Source of the DNA: Heterodera schachtii
Lineage: Eukaryota; Nematoda; Chromadorea; Rhabditida; Heteroderidae
DNA length: 64,000 nucleotides
Direction of reading: 5' to 3'
Assembly: GCA_023374025.1 (NCBI GenBank)
Contig: SIJG01000109.1
Location: 127,577 to 191,576, forward strand
The notes under the pieces were generated by a model. The model was given only the letters and a program-made list of their open reading frames with translations. It did no database searches and was not told the origin of the DNA. This document shows, in pieces, positions 37,292 to 48,825 of the stretch (within the stretch, counting starts at the first letter, position 1; every line of letters starts with the position of its first letter). The translations under genes were made by a program, and so were the position numbers.

Positions 37292-38449
37292 GTTTAAAGT
37301 AAACTCTTTATTTCTTTAGAATATAGTCGCCAATATAAATTAATTCATAAACATTTTTGCGACCTAATTTAGAGCTTTTCAGTTTTATTGTTGGTCCTTT
37401 TTAGAATAATTATGGCATCTGTAATGAATTTTTTTATTTTGTTAAAAACATTAATGATAATTACATTATAAAATAATTTAATTTTATATGATATTTATTA
37501 GTTGCTTTTCTTTAAAATTCATTTTTTTTTCTTTCGCCTTTTATTCTTTCTATTTTTCCGCGTAGAGTTTAATTAAGTCAGTTTTTGATAAAATTTATAT
37601 TATATTTTTTACTTAAATTTAAAGACAAATTATATAATATGGTTGCAAGTTCTTTAATTTTTATATTATGAAAATGACCCTTGATAATTTATTGTTTATG
37701 TCTTAATTTTTATTATTATTTTTATCTTTATTTTAAGTTATTTTGCGTGCATTTTTCAAGGTTTTTAAAATTTTAAAACAGAAACTTTTTTTTTAAATAG
37801 ATCACAACATTTCGATTGGTATTTCTTTGAATTAATTAATTCTATCCGAAAGGATTGATATCAACAATTCAAATTGTTGTTTTAACGTTTATTTTTGATA
37901 TTTAGATTTTTTAATCAAAAATTAATTTTATTTTTGCTTCTGTATTATTACTCATTAGATAGTTCGTCATCCAAACGAGCCCATACATATACCTTTATCG
38001 TTATACAAAAGTAAACATTAATTGATGTATTTATTTTACCAAAATTATTAATAATTTTTGTTTTTAATTTGCTTCAATTTAATTGCGAAGGGTTTTTTCA
38101 AATTGCGACATTTTTGAGCAGTGTCTGTACAATGCTTTTCATCATTGTAATCCAACGCCTTGGCGCACGGTTTATTATATTAAATTAGAAATATTTGCAT
38201 CTACTATGGTTTATTATATTTGTCATTTGAAATATGTTTAAAATGTTTTTTAAATTCGTTTTCTTTTGTAAATTTATTTGATTTAATTTATTTTTGCTTT
38301 TTTGTTTAATTTTATTCTCGCACCTTAAAATATTGATTTATCCAATATTCTCTATTTTATTTAAATTTTTCATATAAATTCAGAAATTCTCTAAGATATC
38401 GATTAATAATTGTTTAAAGTTTCTTTGTAATTGCTCTAGCTTTTAAGCT

Positions 38450-38485
38450 ATGCAGCGAATAATGGCAATGATTATTGCGGCTACA
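38450..38485 (+). other. Possible first exon with GTAAGC donor
   Basis: ATG at 38450 gives MQRIMAMIIAAT, followed directly and in phase 0 by GTAAGC, a strong donor. The hydrophobic start could open a signal peptide. A TTTTTAG acceptor at 40461-40467 is the nearest well-placed partner seen, which would imply an intron of about 2 kb. Speculative. Confidence 0.25.
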
Positions 38486-40467
38486 GTAAGCCTTTGCTTT
38501 ATTTCTTTTCATTTTTTAAAATTTTTATAAATTTCTATAAACCAGTTGTAATTTACTTTAAGATTATTCATCCATTTAAAGCATTAATTTTTAATTTTTA
38601 ATAAAAAAAAATTAAATTCTAGGTTTAATTTTATCAATTAATTTTTATTATTTTTTATATTTATATTCCAAAATTTATTTTAATTTTCCTTTTTATAAAA
38701 TATATTAAAAAAAACCAAAGTTCGAGTTTTCTTTACACATGCACACAAAACATATATTTCAATAGAAGATTTTTTGTTAAAAATACGTTAATTAATTTTG
38801 AACTTTTAGAATATTTTCATCAAAGGGAAATTATTATTTTCAACCATTCTGATTAAGTAATTAATTTTTAAGGCATTATTTATTTTTATGATTCTTTGAA
38901 AAATTATAATCCAAAGAATTAATAATTTAAAATTTCAGTAATGTTTGGAACAACTTTTGTTATCAATCAGAACGAAATGAAAAAATATATAAATTTAACC
39001 ACAATTTTTTTCGAAAAGTAGTAAATGTTAACATTTAAAATTGAATAATCACTCTTTAAATCATATATTTGTAGAAATGTTAAATGACCAAAAAACTTAA
39101 CTTTTTTTCGAAAAATAGTAAATGCAAACTTACGGAAATAAGGGAATATTGAATTCAAAGAAATTGTTAAATATGCAAATTTGAAAGTATTAAAAAATCG
39201 TATATTAAAAATTCAGGATCTTTCACAAAAAAAACCAATTTTAAAGAAATAATCTTCAGGATGAATCAGCCTTACAAGACAGAAAAGTTCAGGCAAACTG
39301 AGTATAAGAATGATAAAATTTATAGAAATATTTATAGAACTGAGAATTATTGAAGATCGTTAAATTATATAAAAAAATTATTTAAATATTGTAATTTTTT
39401 GGTTATGTACATATTGATGTTTTTAATTAAATGATTTTTATTTCTCTTTATTATTGGTAAAAACCTTTTTAGAAAATAAAATAATTTTCAATATTTATTA
39501 ATCATGCCTCGCAGTCATGGATTCATTTATAAATTTTTTATGAGTTTATGATTAAAGAATAGAATGCACATATTAAGACAAATATTCAATATTCAATATG
39601 TATTACAGATATAATTAAACCATAATTAATATTTTTTAAAGTATTTTCTTAAATTTTTACATCTGATTTTAATGCAATTTTAAGTTAAAATTTTAAATAT
39701 GAATTATTATCCAAAAAATAGCTTTCTTCGATAAATTATGTATTTTGCTTTCAAAGAAAATTGAATAAAACTCATGATACTCGCTCTCACGCTTCCAATA
39801 GCCTAAGCTGGTTCTTGCATATTCAAACAGTTTATAAGAATTGTTTGCATTATATATATTTGCATTTAGAATCTTTTTATTTGTTGTAATGAATTTAATA
39901 TTTAAGTCTATTTTTCTCATTTATGAGTATTTGATATGAATGTTTTAAAAGCGGCTAAATTTTTAATTTAAAATTTTCATTTTCTATTATATCGCGCTTT
40001 TATATAACTTATTTCATTTCGTTTTAAAATAAAGCAGAATTATTAATGCCACTTATTTTAATAAATATTAATTTTTAAATATTATATTTAAATATTGTTC
40101 GGTCTTAAACTTACCGATCCAAAACAGTCCTATAAATAATCAATTATTTATTGGAAACAAAAATAAATTAAATATTGGTGCGACATTTTCATATTTATTC
40201 TTATTTTAGTTTTCTTAATTTCTATTTTTAATATTTATTATTTTCGAGATTTTTTTTTGACATTGCAAAAATATTTACAATAAAAGTAAACTTACAATTA
40301 TGTTATTTTTTCAATATATTAATGTTTAATTATATTCGTTAGAAATTACTTAATACTTTTATTTTATCCTTACTTAAACTTATTAATTGTCTTATTTTAA
40401 TTTTTTGAATAACACTTACAATGTAATGGCAAAATTCATTTATTAATATTAAAAAATTTATTTTTAG

Positions 40468-40538
40468 ATATGTCGAACGTCCTGGTGCGTTGTGAATGTC
40501 GTAATGGTTCTGGGTGCCAATTAAGTATTTTTCAATAA
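40468..40538 (+). other. Possible terminal exon after TTTTTAG
   Basis: Two frames are open right after the acceptor. If joined in phase 0 to 38485 it reads ICRTSWCVVNVVMVLGAN and stops at 40525. From its own ATG at 40470 it reads MSNVLVRCECRNGSGCQLS and stops at 40538. The island is clearly less AT-rich than its flanks. No family recognised. Confidence 0.25.
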
Positions 40539-41928
40539 ATAACCGATTCTGATAATGTATATATAAATTATGATTTTTTTTACCTAAATTTACTGTTTTA
40601 TTTTTATTTTTATAAAGATTATAGTTTTAACAGAATATTAATTTATTTAATTGATTTTTAATATTAACCAAATACCGCATTAAATGACGAATTTAATTTC
40701 CTAATTGGCTATTTTCATAAACTTCGCATAAAATTTACATTTTATTGAATTAGTATTTATGCTTAAAAACATTTTTCCTTTATATATTTAATGCCATAAG
40801 ACCTAAATGCTAAATCTTAATAGAATTTTCTTTTTATATTTACCAATTATTTCATATTCTTTTATTCTCAATAAGATTTTTTTATCATATATTTTAACAA
40901 ATTACGGAATTATTCGATTTCTGATTTATTTGATTTTAAATTTTCGTTTTGAACCTAAGGTTATTAAAAGTCTAACTTTTTTCATCATATAAGAATTATT
41001 AATTTTGTTTAATTTATGCAAATGAGTTGAATTTTGGACTTTTTAATATACATTAAACTATTTAAGGATATTTAAAAATTCATATATTCATGCCAACTTA
41101 CGAGGGAATTAATTTTCTGGGCTAAAAGGACTTAGATTTTATTTATTTACTTTATCATATTTTGTTATAAATTGTTTTTAATATTATATTATTTAATTTC
41201 AAAGAAAATATTCATTTTTTCTCCAATTTATCCAAATAGATTTATACTTTTAATTATAAGTTAAAGTTTAAATTTAAATTTAATATGTTTCATTCTCTTT
41301 TATATAATTAAATATTAGCCAATATAATTTTAATGCCTTTACTTTTTGAAATTAAATATCGTCTATGGTAGTATATCACCAAAAACCATTTGGCTTATAA
41401 GTTACAAATTATTTGTCTTATTTATTTAAATTAATAATAACTTGCATTATAAAAATATATCGTTGAAAAATTCGAAGTTACGCTAACAATTTCGATTATA
41501 TTTCCTAAATTATGCATTTAACTACTTCTTTAATATAAATTTACATTTTATTTTTCTCGTTCTTCGAGTGCCGTCATTTTGGACTTTTTTGTTATGCTCA
41601 ATTTATGTGAAATTATTTCGTTCATTCTGCTTAATTTTTTTATACGTGCATCTTATAGATGAACTTTATTTATGTTCCTATTAATAATGTCAGTAAGAGT
41701 TTATTAATTAATGCTTTCATTATAATGTCAGTAAAGAGCTTATTTTCAAATCCATTAGTTTCTCATTAGATGTGGTCAATTTTTCTAATGAATTTTGAAT
41801 CGTTTTCAGTAATTTTGTTATAAAATTTACAAGAAGTTCTTTTGATTCATATTAATTCTATTTATAAAAATAAAATTCTTTGTGAATATTATTTGATTAA
41901 ATTTTTTTAAATTTTATAATTTCATTCA

Positions 41929-41946
41929 TTTTTATTAAAATTACAA
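41929..41946. repeat. Left 18-bp direct repeat of the GC island
   Basis: TTTTTATTAAAATTACAA, identical to 44473-44490. The GC-rich DNA begins immediately after it. Confidence 0.9.
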
Positions 41947-42099
41947 CTAGCCGCTCTGAGGGCATGCGCGGTTCAGTTTAGCAGGCCGCACCCTAGCCCT
42001 TCGAGTTGTAGACAGTAACGGGTGCACAGTCCAGGTTGTTAGTGCAGTAGCAGCTACCGAAAGATGCGTGTCTGGATGTTCGTGCAGTAGCAGCTACCG

Positions 42100-42985
42100 G
42101 CACATGCGCGTGGCACCCGTGCTACAGTGTGGGAACCCGAGCGCTTTGCGAATGGGCATGCGTGGCACCCGTGAGCCGTTGGAATGGGCATGCGTGGCAC
42201 CCGTGCTCAGTTTGAACCCGTGAGCAGTTGGAATGGGCATGCGTGGCACCCGTGCTACAGTGGAAACCCGAGGGCTTGGCGAATGGGCATGCGTGGCACC
42301 CGTGCTCAGTTGGAACCCGAGGGCTTGGCGAATGGGCATGCGTGGCACCCGTGAGCAGTTGGAACCCGAGGGCTTGGCGAATGGGCATACGTGGCACCCG
42401 TGAACAGTTGGAATGGGCATGCGTGGCACCCGTGCTCAGTTGGAACCCGAGGGCTTGGCGAATCGGCACGCGTGACACCCGTGAACAGTTGGAGTGGGCA
42501 TGCGTGGCACCCGTGCTACAGTGTGGGAACCCGAGGGCTTGGCGAATTGGCATGCGTGGCACCCGTGCTCAGTTGGAACCCGAGGGCTTGGCGAATGGGC
42601 ATGCGTGGCACCAGTGAGCAGTTGGAATGGGCATGCGTGGCACCCGTGCTCAGTTGGAACCGAGGGCTTGGCGAATTGGCATGCGTTGCACCCGTGAGCA
42701 GTTGGAACGGAGGGCTTGGAGAATGGGCATGCGTGGCACCCGTGAGCAGTTGGAATGGGCATGCGTGGCACCTGTGCTCAGTTGGAACCCGAGGGCTTTG
42801 CGAACCGGAACATGCGTGGCACCCGTGCACCAATGGGAACCCGAGGGCTTTGCGAATGGGCATGCGTGGCATCAGTGCAAAGGCTCTGCTGGCTGTGCAG
42901 TAGCAGCTACCGGGTACATGCGTGGCACCCGCGCAGCAGTAGGAACCGAGGGCTTTGCGAAGGCGCATGCGTGGGAACATAAAAA
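42100..42985. repeat. GCATGCGTGGCACCCGTG minisatellite, two unit lengths
   Basis: About 20 copies of the core GGGCATGCGTGGCACCCGTG. The spacing alternates irregularly between a unit of about 32 bp and one of about 49 bp; the longer adds CCCGAGGGCTTGGCGAA. The link varies between GCTCAGTT, GAGCAGTT and CTACAGTG. The start and end are marked by GTGCAGTAGCAGCTACCG (42041, 42081, 42895). Neither length keeps a reading frame, which explains open frames in several phases and argues against coding. Confidence 0.92.
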
Positions 42986-43062
42986 TTGAACAGGTTGATA
43001 TTGCTCGGTGCACTCGCTCGTCGCTTCGCTTCGCTCAGCTCCTCGCTCACGCACCTCGGGCC

Positions 43063-43081
43063 GAGGGCGCTTCGCGCCCTC
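43063..43081. repeat. Perfect GC hairpin
   Basis: GAGGGCGC, loop TTC, GCGCCCTC: an 8-bp perfect stem joining the minisatellite to the 35-bp array. It could act as a structural boundary or terminator-like hairpin; no function is shown. Confidence 0.8.
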
Positions 43082-43090
43082 GTCAAGATT

Positions 43091-43318
43091 GTGTAATGGC
43101 CAGTGGATGCCAATAAAAGAAAATTGGTTAATGGCCAGTGGATGCCAATAAAAGAAAATTGTCTAATGGCCTGTGGATGCCAATAAAAGAAAATTGAGTA
43201 ATGGCCAGTGGATGCCAATAAAAGAAAATTGTCTAATGGCCAGTGGATGCCAATAAAAGAAAATTGTCTAATGGCCAGTGGATGCCAATAAAAGAAAATT
43301 GTCGGATGGCCAGTGGTA
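43091..43318. repeat. Six and a half 35-bp tandem units
   Basis: Unit GTCTAATGGCCAGTGGATGC then CAATAAAAGAAAATT, starting at 43091, 43126, 43161, 43196, 43231, 43266 and 43301 (partial). Nearly identical copies; only the first four bases of the unit vary. The minus-strand frame through it is repetitive and not a gene. Confidence 0.95.
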
Positions 43319-43364
43319 GTGACCAAATGGTCAAAAATAGACAATCATGCACTTCCCCCTCGAT

Positions 43365-43455
43365 TTACATGCACAAGAAACACTGTGTCGACACTTTGTC
43401 CCAGCAAGTGTGTCGACACTTTGTCCGACTAAGGGTCGGCGCTTTGTCCGTTTTG
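43365..43455. repeat. GTGTCGACACTTTGTCC short repeats
   Basis: Two close copies of GTGTCGACACTTTGTCC and a third diverged copy (GGTCGGCGCTTTGTCC) within 80 bp. The core GTGTCGACAC is a perfect palindrome. Confidence 0.75.
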
Positions 43456-43611
43456 ACCAAATTGTCGAAAAGTCGCTTTTTTAGGCCTGCGCCCATCCTT
43501 TAGACTCAAAAAGCACTGCTTCCCGCGAAAATGCCGACTTTGCATTTTGCTCCACCCAGGGGCTAACGGTGGTTCGACCCTTTAGACTTGTCGAATCGGG
43601 TCGAACTTTTT

Positions 43612-44350
43612 TTTTAAAATGCTCCACTCGGCATGGCGAAACGTTCGCCAAGCAACTGCAAGACAGCTACTCTTCAGCGCCAGGCGCTAGGCGCCATTCT
43701 AGAAAAGTTAGCAAAAACAGGTTAGCATATCTCGGCGCAAAGCGCCCGGCGCCAGACGGCACTTTGTTTTCCATGCATTACGGGCTAAAGAAGCGCGGGG
43801 AAAAAAATTCTGACTCTCTAGCATTGACTGGCTCAAAAGTTGGCTCTCGCTGCCGAAAATTTGTACAACAAAAGTTAGCATATCTCAGCGCCAAACAGTC
43901 GAATTGCGCCAAACTTGTTTTTATTTAATGCTCCCCTTAGCACTGGCACACATTTCGCCAAGCAACGGCAAGACAGCAGCGCATCAGCGCCGGGCGCTGC
44001 GCAAAGTTAGCAAAAATAAGTTAGCATATCTCGGCGCAAAGCGCCCGGCGCCAGACGGCAATTTGATTTCCCAGCCTTTCAGGGTGCCGGACGCGCGGGG
44101 AAAAAAATTGCAGCTCTCTAGCATTGATGGCTGAAGAGATTGCTGTCTATGGCGCAAGGTGGCCAACAAAAAAGACAGCAATCTCAGCGCCAAGTGGTCG
44201 GATCGCGCCAATTTTTTTTTATTCTGCTCCCCATGGCCTGGCACGCATTTCGCCAAGCGACAACGAAGCGCTATCTCTGCGCCGCCGGGCGCTGCGCCAA
44301 CTTAGCAAAAATAAGTTAGCATATCTCAGCGCAAAAGGCGCGGCATTTTT
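43612..44350. repeat. Satellite of about 297 bp, two and a half units
   Basis: Units begin near 43612, 43918 and 44212 with a T run then ATGCTCC and a TTCGCCAAGCnAC segment. Each unit has two versions of TTAGCATATCTCnGCGC (43722, 43875, 44021, 44175, 44316), giving a half-period of 141-154 bp. GCGCCnGGCGCT palindromes recur. The frames in this region are by-products. Confidence 0.85.
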
Positions 44351-44472
44351 TTTTTGCCCGGTTCAAAAGTTCTTAAATGAGATCAGATGTCTAACGCAAA
44401 AAAATTTTTCCGAAATTCGACCGGGAAAGGACGTGGCACCCCCTATTTACAAAAAGCCCCCCAGATTGTTCT

Positions 44473-44490
44473 TTTTTATTAAAATTACAA
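44473..44490. repeat. Right 18-bp direct repeat of the GC island
   Basis: TTTTTATTAAAATTACAA, identical to 41929-41946; AT-rich sequence resumes directly after it. Confidence 0.9.
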
Positions 44491-47400
44491 TTTTTTTTTC
44501 TGCATGTCTTTATGCAATTTATTAATTTATTTTGTATGTATAAAACATTTTTAAATTCAAATAAACTATATTTGTAAATTTTAATAAGTAATTTTAATTT
44601 AAACAAATTTCTGTTTTTCATGTAAATTCATAATTTTTAATAATTCAAATAGAAAATTAAATTACTATTTTATATTCTCATATATTCCACAATTAAATTG
44701 CTAATGTCTATGCTGCAAAACAAAAACCAGTTGGTGTTGGCGCACGTGCATATTTTATTTGAAGTTTTTCCATTTTAAATTATGACAGTGTCCTTAAATT
44801 TTTATTTTCAACTATTTAATGGATTTACAGAAAGAAATTTTTTCATTTTTATAAATATTAAAAAAAAAAATTTTTCATTATATTTTACAGAATGTTCTTC
44901 GAAAAATTGCAATTCTTGCTGAATATTTCGGTTTGATTTTTAATTGAAAATTTTATTGTTATTTGAAGCTCGTATAAAGAGATATAATTTTTAAATACCA
45001 TTTGACAATCTTTATAATTTTTTAAAAATATTAAAATTTATATTATATTTAGGCAAGCGGAATTTTCTAACTCAGCTCATTGTGTTCAGAATTGTTTGGA
45101 ATTTTGCATGAAAAACTTTAGCATAAAATAAAATTTGTATGACAATATAATTAGTGTTAATTAAATTTAAAGATTTCACATTTTTTATTTGTATCAAAAC
45201 TATTTTATTTGCATTTTATTTATTTGCTCTTTATTTAATTTAAGTTCAGGTTTTAGCAAATTTATTTTTATTAAATTATGAATATTCATTAAAGCAGTAA
45301 TCCGTAGTCATAATTCAATTATCAAATGTTAATGTTTTTGTTAATATAATAAAATTCCTTTTTTGACATATTCTGAAAAATTGAATGTTAATATGTAAAA
45401 AATTAAAAATTTGGAAGAGAATCTAACCGATATTTTACTAAATATCCAAATTGGATTTATTCTTTAGTTTATGTGTATAGGTTTTGAATTATTAATTTAT
45501 AATAAGCTTTTGGTTTAAATTATTTATGGTTTAATAAGATACTGATTCGAATTTTTTTTTTACCTCTTAATAGGAAATTTTAGTTTGATTATGTCAGGCT
45601 CTCGTATACATTCAGTAAAATATATTGCTAAATTCTTAAGATAAATTTAATATATTCAAGTAATATGGTATTTTATTTTAATTTATTTCATTTTTTTAAA
45701 TATTTAGACTGAAACAATTAATTTTAATATTTAATTTTATCAATACGATATTCTTCAGATTTCAAACAAGAGAAACAATTTTATTAAGTGGAATGTAATT
45801 TAATTTAACAAATGACTTTATTTACTGGGTAATTTAGATTGACTTTCATTTTTTGTATAAATTTAATATTTGGTTGTAAAAAAGATTGGCTTGTACCATA
45901 GACTAAAATAATTGTATATATTTCAAATATCATGAAATACTAAAATAATCTTCGTTATTTATAATTTAAATTTATTTAACTGCTCTAGCACAAAAAACAA
46001 AATTTTTTGGTATATCTTGTTGACGTTACAAATTAAATTGCATTAGCTTCTTCTGAAATATGGAGTGTTTTATATTATCTATTTGTAAATTTGAAATTCC
46101 ATGCATTATTTTAACCCCTCATAATCATTGATTTTAAATACCTGATGTAAAAATTTTACCTTTTAAATTATTAATTCGAATATTCCAGTAAATAAAAACT
46201 TAAGATGCGCAAATTAAGCTTTAATTTGTAATTTCATCATTTTAACTTGTACTATTTCAGGTTTTATATATCAATTTACTAGTACACCTATTATTTTGAT
46301 TATAAAGTGATTAATGTAATTTTTTTAAAGTGTTATATTCTTTATCATTTTTAACTTTTACGAAAAATAATTATTTTAGAAATTATGTAAACGTTTCAAA
46401 TGATATGTTAATAATTCGTTGTTTCCTATTTTCTCACTGATTTGTCATTGATTCTAATTATTATACGCCGATTAAATATTGTTATGATTGCTTATTAAGT
46501 GAAAAATAATGCAAATGGTCTTTTTGGGTGAATTGTTAATTTTTTAATTAATTTTTTTTTTTTTATAAAATAAAAATAAATTTGTGTCTTTTAACAGCCT
46601 GTTTACTTATTAATAATATTTTTCAAAATAAGAATTTTGGATGCTCCATAATCTTTAGCATGTCCAGTAATTTATTTATTTATTGAATATCATTTTAATA
46701 TTTCATTTTATAAAAATGTATTGTACTATTTAGATTTAAATTCCTTTTTTTCTGAAACTAAATTAATTAAATTTTTTATGTTACTATAAAAATTAGATTT
46801 GGTGTTTATCAATTTAGCTCAATATTAAGAAAATTTATTTCACAAAATATTTTGGCATAATTCTTTAAATTTAAAGCTAAGAAATCACAGGGACTTTCAT
46901 TAATTATTGATAAATAATTGTTATAAAATTAGTTATATTTGACTCAATTACACATAAAAATAAATAAAAAAGTTTATAATCTACAATAAAAATTAATCTT
47001 TTTTTTTATAAAATTCATAATTCTAAAAAATAATCATTAGCTATAAGTTTATATCAAAAGAACATAATAAAAATGATTTGACAACAAGAAAATATCTTAA
47101 ATTCCGAACCAAAACTATTAAAATGAATTAAAATTTAATTATAAATGCAAGTTAACTCGAAAGGATAATCAACAAAATATTAAAATTTATTTAAAAAATT
47201 GATTTATTAAATTATTGTATGCAGAACATAAAATTTTGTGGAGAAGCCGCGATAAAACGAAATTAAAAAAATAAATAAATAAAAGAAAAACATTATTTAT
47301 ATTATATGCGAAAGAAAATATAAAATGTAAACAAAGAATGGCTTTAATATATTTATTTTTAAAATTAAAACTAATAGTCATATAATTAAAAAAAATCTTA

Positions 47401-48817
47401 AAACTATTTTATTCAAATAAATGGTCTTAACACAAAATAAAAAGATAAAATTAATGATAAAAATGCACACAATCACATATATAAACCTTCCTTTATTTTA
47501 AATTTGAAAGTGATGAACTTAAATAATAAAGTGAATTTAAGCAATTGATTAAATTACTTTAAAATTAAAATTAGGATATAGTTGCAAAAATTATCGAGAA
47601 GAAGGTAAATCATTTGCAATACTGTAAAAATAAAATTTTTACAACACTATCACACATGTCAGCTTCAAAAAAGCCAATTCAAAATAAAATTTATTCATCT
47701 CTCAGTAAATAAGTCAGCAGCATATTCTTTCTAAAAATCTTCAATAAAATACTGTCAATATTTTTTTTATTAACGAAATACCATTCTAAGGGAATGGCTT
47801 AATAAATTTTACTTGTTAAAATTCAATTTAACGCTCATGAATCATAATAGTTCTACAATCTAGGTGTACTCTATATAATTCTTCGATTTAAATGCAAAAA
47901 ATTAAGAAAATATTGTAATGAATCATCATGCTTTTCAGTTAAAATTATGATTAAAATTATCTAAATAAGTAAAACGACATTCAAACTAAAAATTGTCAGT
48001 ATTCAAGATATGGTGATACTTGTAAATTATTTTGACAAAATTATAAAATAGATCAGTGATTATAAAATTGATTTTGTTAATATTTATTGATGTAATATTC
48101 TTAAAGCCGTTAATTACCTTAATTTGAATAAAAAATTAAATATTATAAATTGAAAGAATATAAAAATTTGACTCATTAGAAAACCTTTTTATTTATGACA
48201 ATCAATAGCAAAATAACATGGCTTATTTTTCTTAGAACGTAATTTCGAAATTTTTCATTCCTTTTTCTTCATATTAAATTTCGTTGTTTCTTTTATTGTT
48301 AAATGTTTTCATAAGAAAAATAGCTAATTTTATATAAAAATAAAAATTAAATATATAACTATGTATGTTTAACTGATAATTTACAGCAAAAATAATGAAC
48401 ATGAATATTTACACCAAAAGATAAATAAAATAATTATTTATTACAATTTATTAATTTTTAACAATATTATGACGAAATTATTAAAATTTATTAATTTTGT
48501 TTCTTATTTTATTTGAAGAAGACCATCATGTCAAACTAAAAAGGACGATTCTGGACCTACCAAGATTAGGAATAATTAATCTAATCAAAATTAAAAATTC
48601 ATATAACTAATTTTGTTTATTTTTTATCAATTCATGGAGCCCTTAAATTTTTGGTTCGAACAACATAGAAAAGTAAACAATTTTTAAAATAATCAAAATA
48701 ATTGTATTATTCTCTAGTTTTGAAATGAGACTTTCTAGTGGTTACTGCATCATGTACCAATTTTTATACGCGAAAGTTCAGGTCCGACTCAAGAAAAATT
48801 TTTTTTTCTATCTTTTC
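44491..48817. other. AT-rich; T-rich to about 46.85 kb then A-rich
   Basis: No open frame above background. Base asymmetry flips near 46.85 kb. Frames at 44391-44621 and 47187-47381 (minus) are low-complexity. No RNA genes or bounded repeats found. Confidence 0.4.
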
Positions 48818-48825
48818 TTTATAAT

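Larger units (their letters stand above)
37292..41928. other. T-rich block, two exon-like islands
   Basis: About 4.6 kb of T-rich sequence. Open frames at 38967-39158 and 39693-39920 (minus) and 40807-40992 (plus) are low-complexity. Apart from the islands at 38450 and 40468 nothing is supported. Confidence 0.4.
41947..44472. mobile_element. GC-rich 2.5-kb insertion of nested tandem repeats
   Basis: Composition switches abruptly from AT-rich to well over half G+C in its first kilobase and stays moderate until 44.47 kb. It is bounded on both sides by the same 18-bp repeat, which is best read as a target duplication made on insertion. There are no terminal inverted repeats and no poly-A tail at either edge. 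Internally it has a start segment, a GCATGCG minisatellite, a 35-bp array, short GTGTCGACACTTTGTCC repeats and a satellite of about 297 bp. No transposase, reverse transcriptase or other domain is seen. The many frames here (for example 42094-43344 on both strands) come from stop-poor repeats. Confidence 0.8.

Noticed and set aside
42094..43344. Long open frames on both strands (up to 170 codons)
   Set aside because: They run through 32/49-bp and 35-bp tandem repeats whose unit lengths are not multiples of three, are open in several phases, and give repetitive peptides with no known domain.
43569..44525. Open frames of 76-133 codons in the satellite
   Set aside because: They overlap the 297-bp satellite units in different frames and on both strands; no domain is seen.
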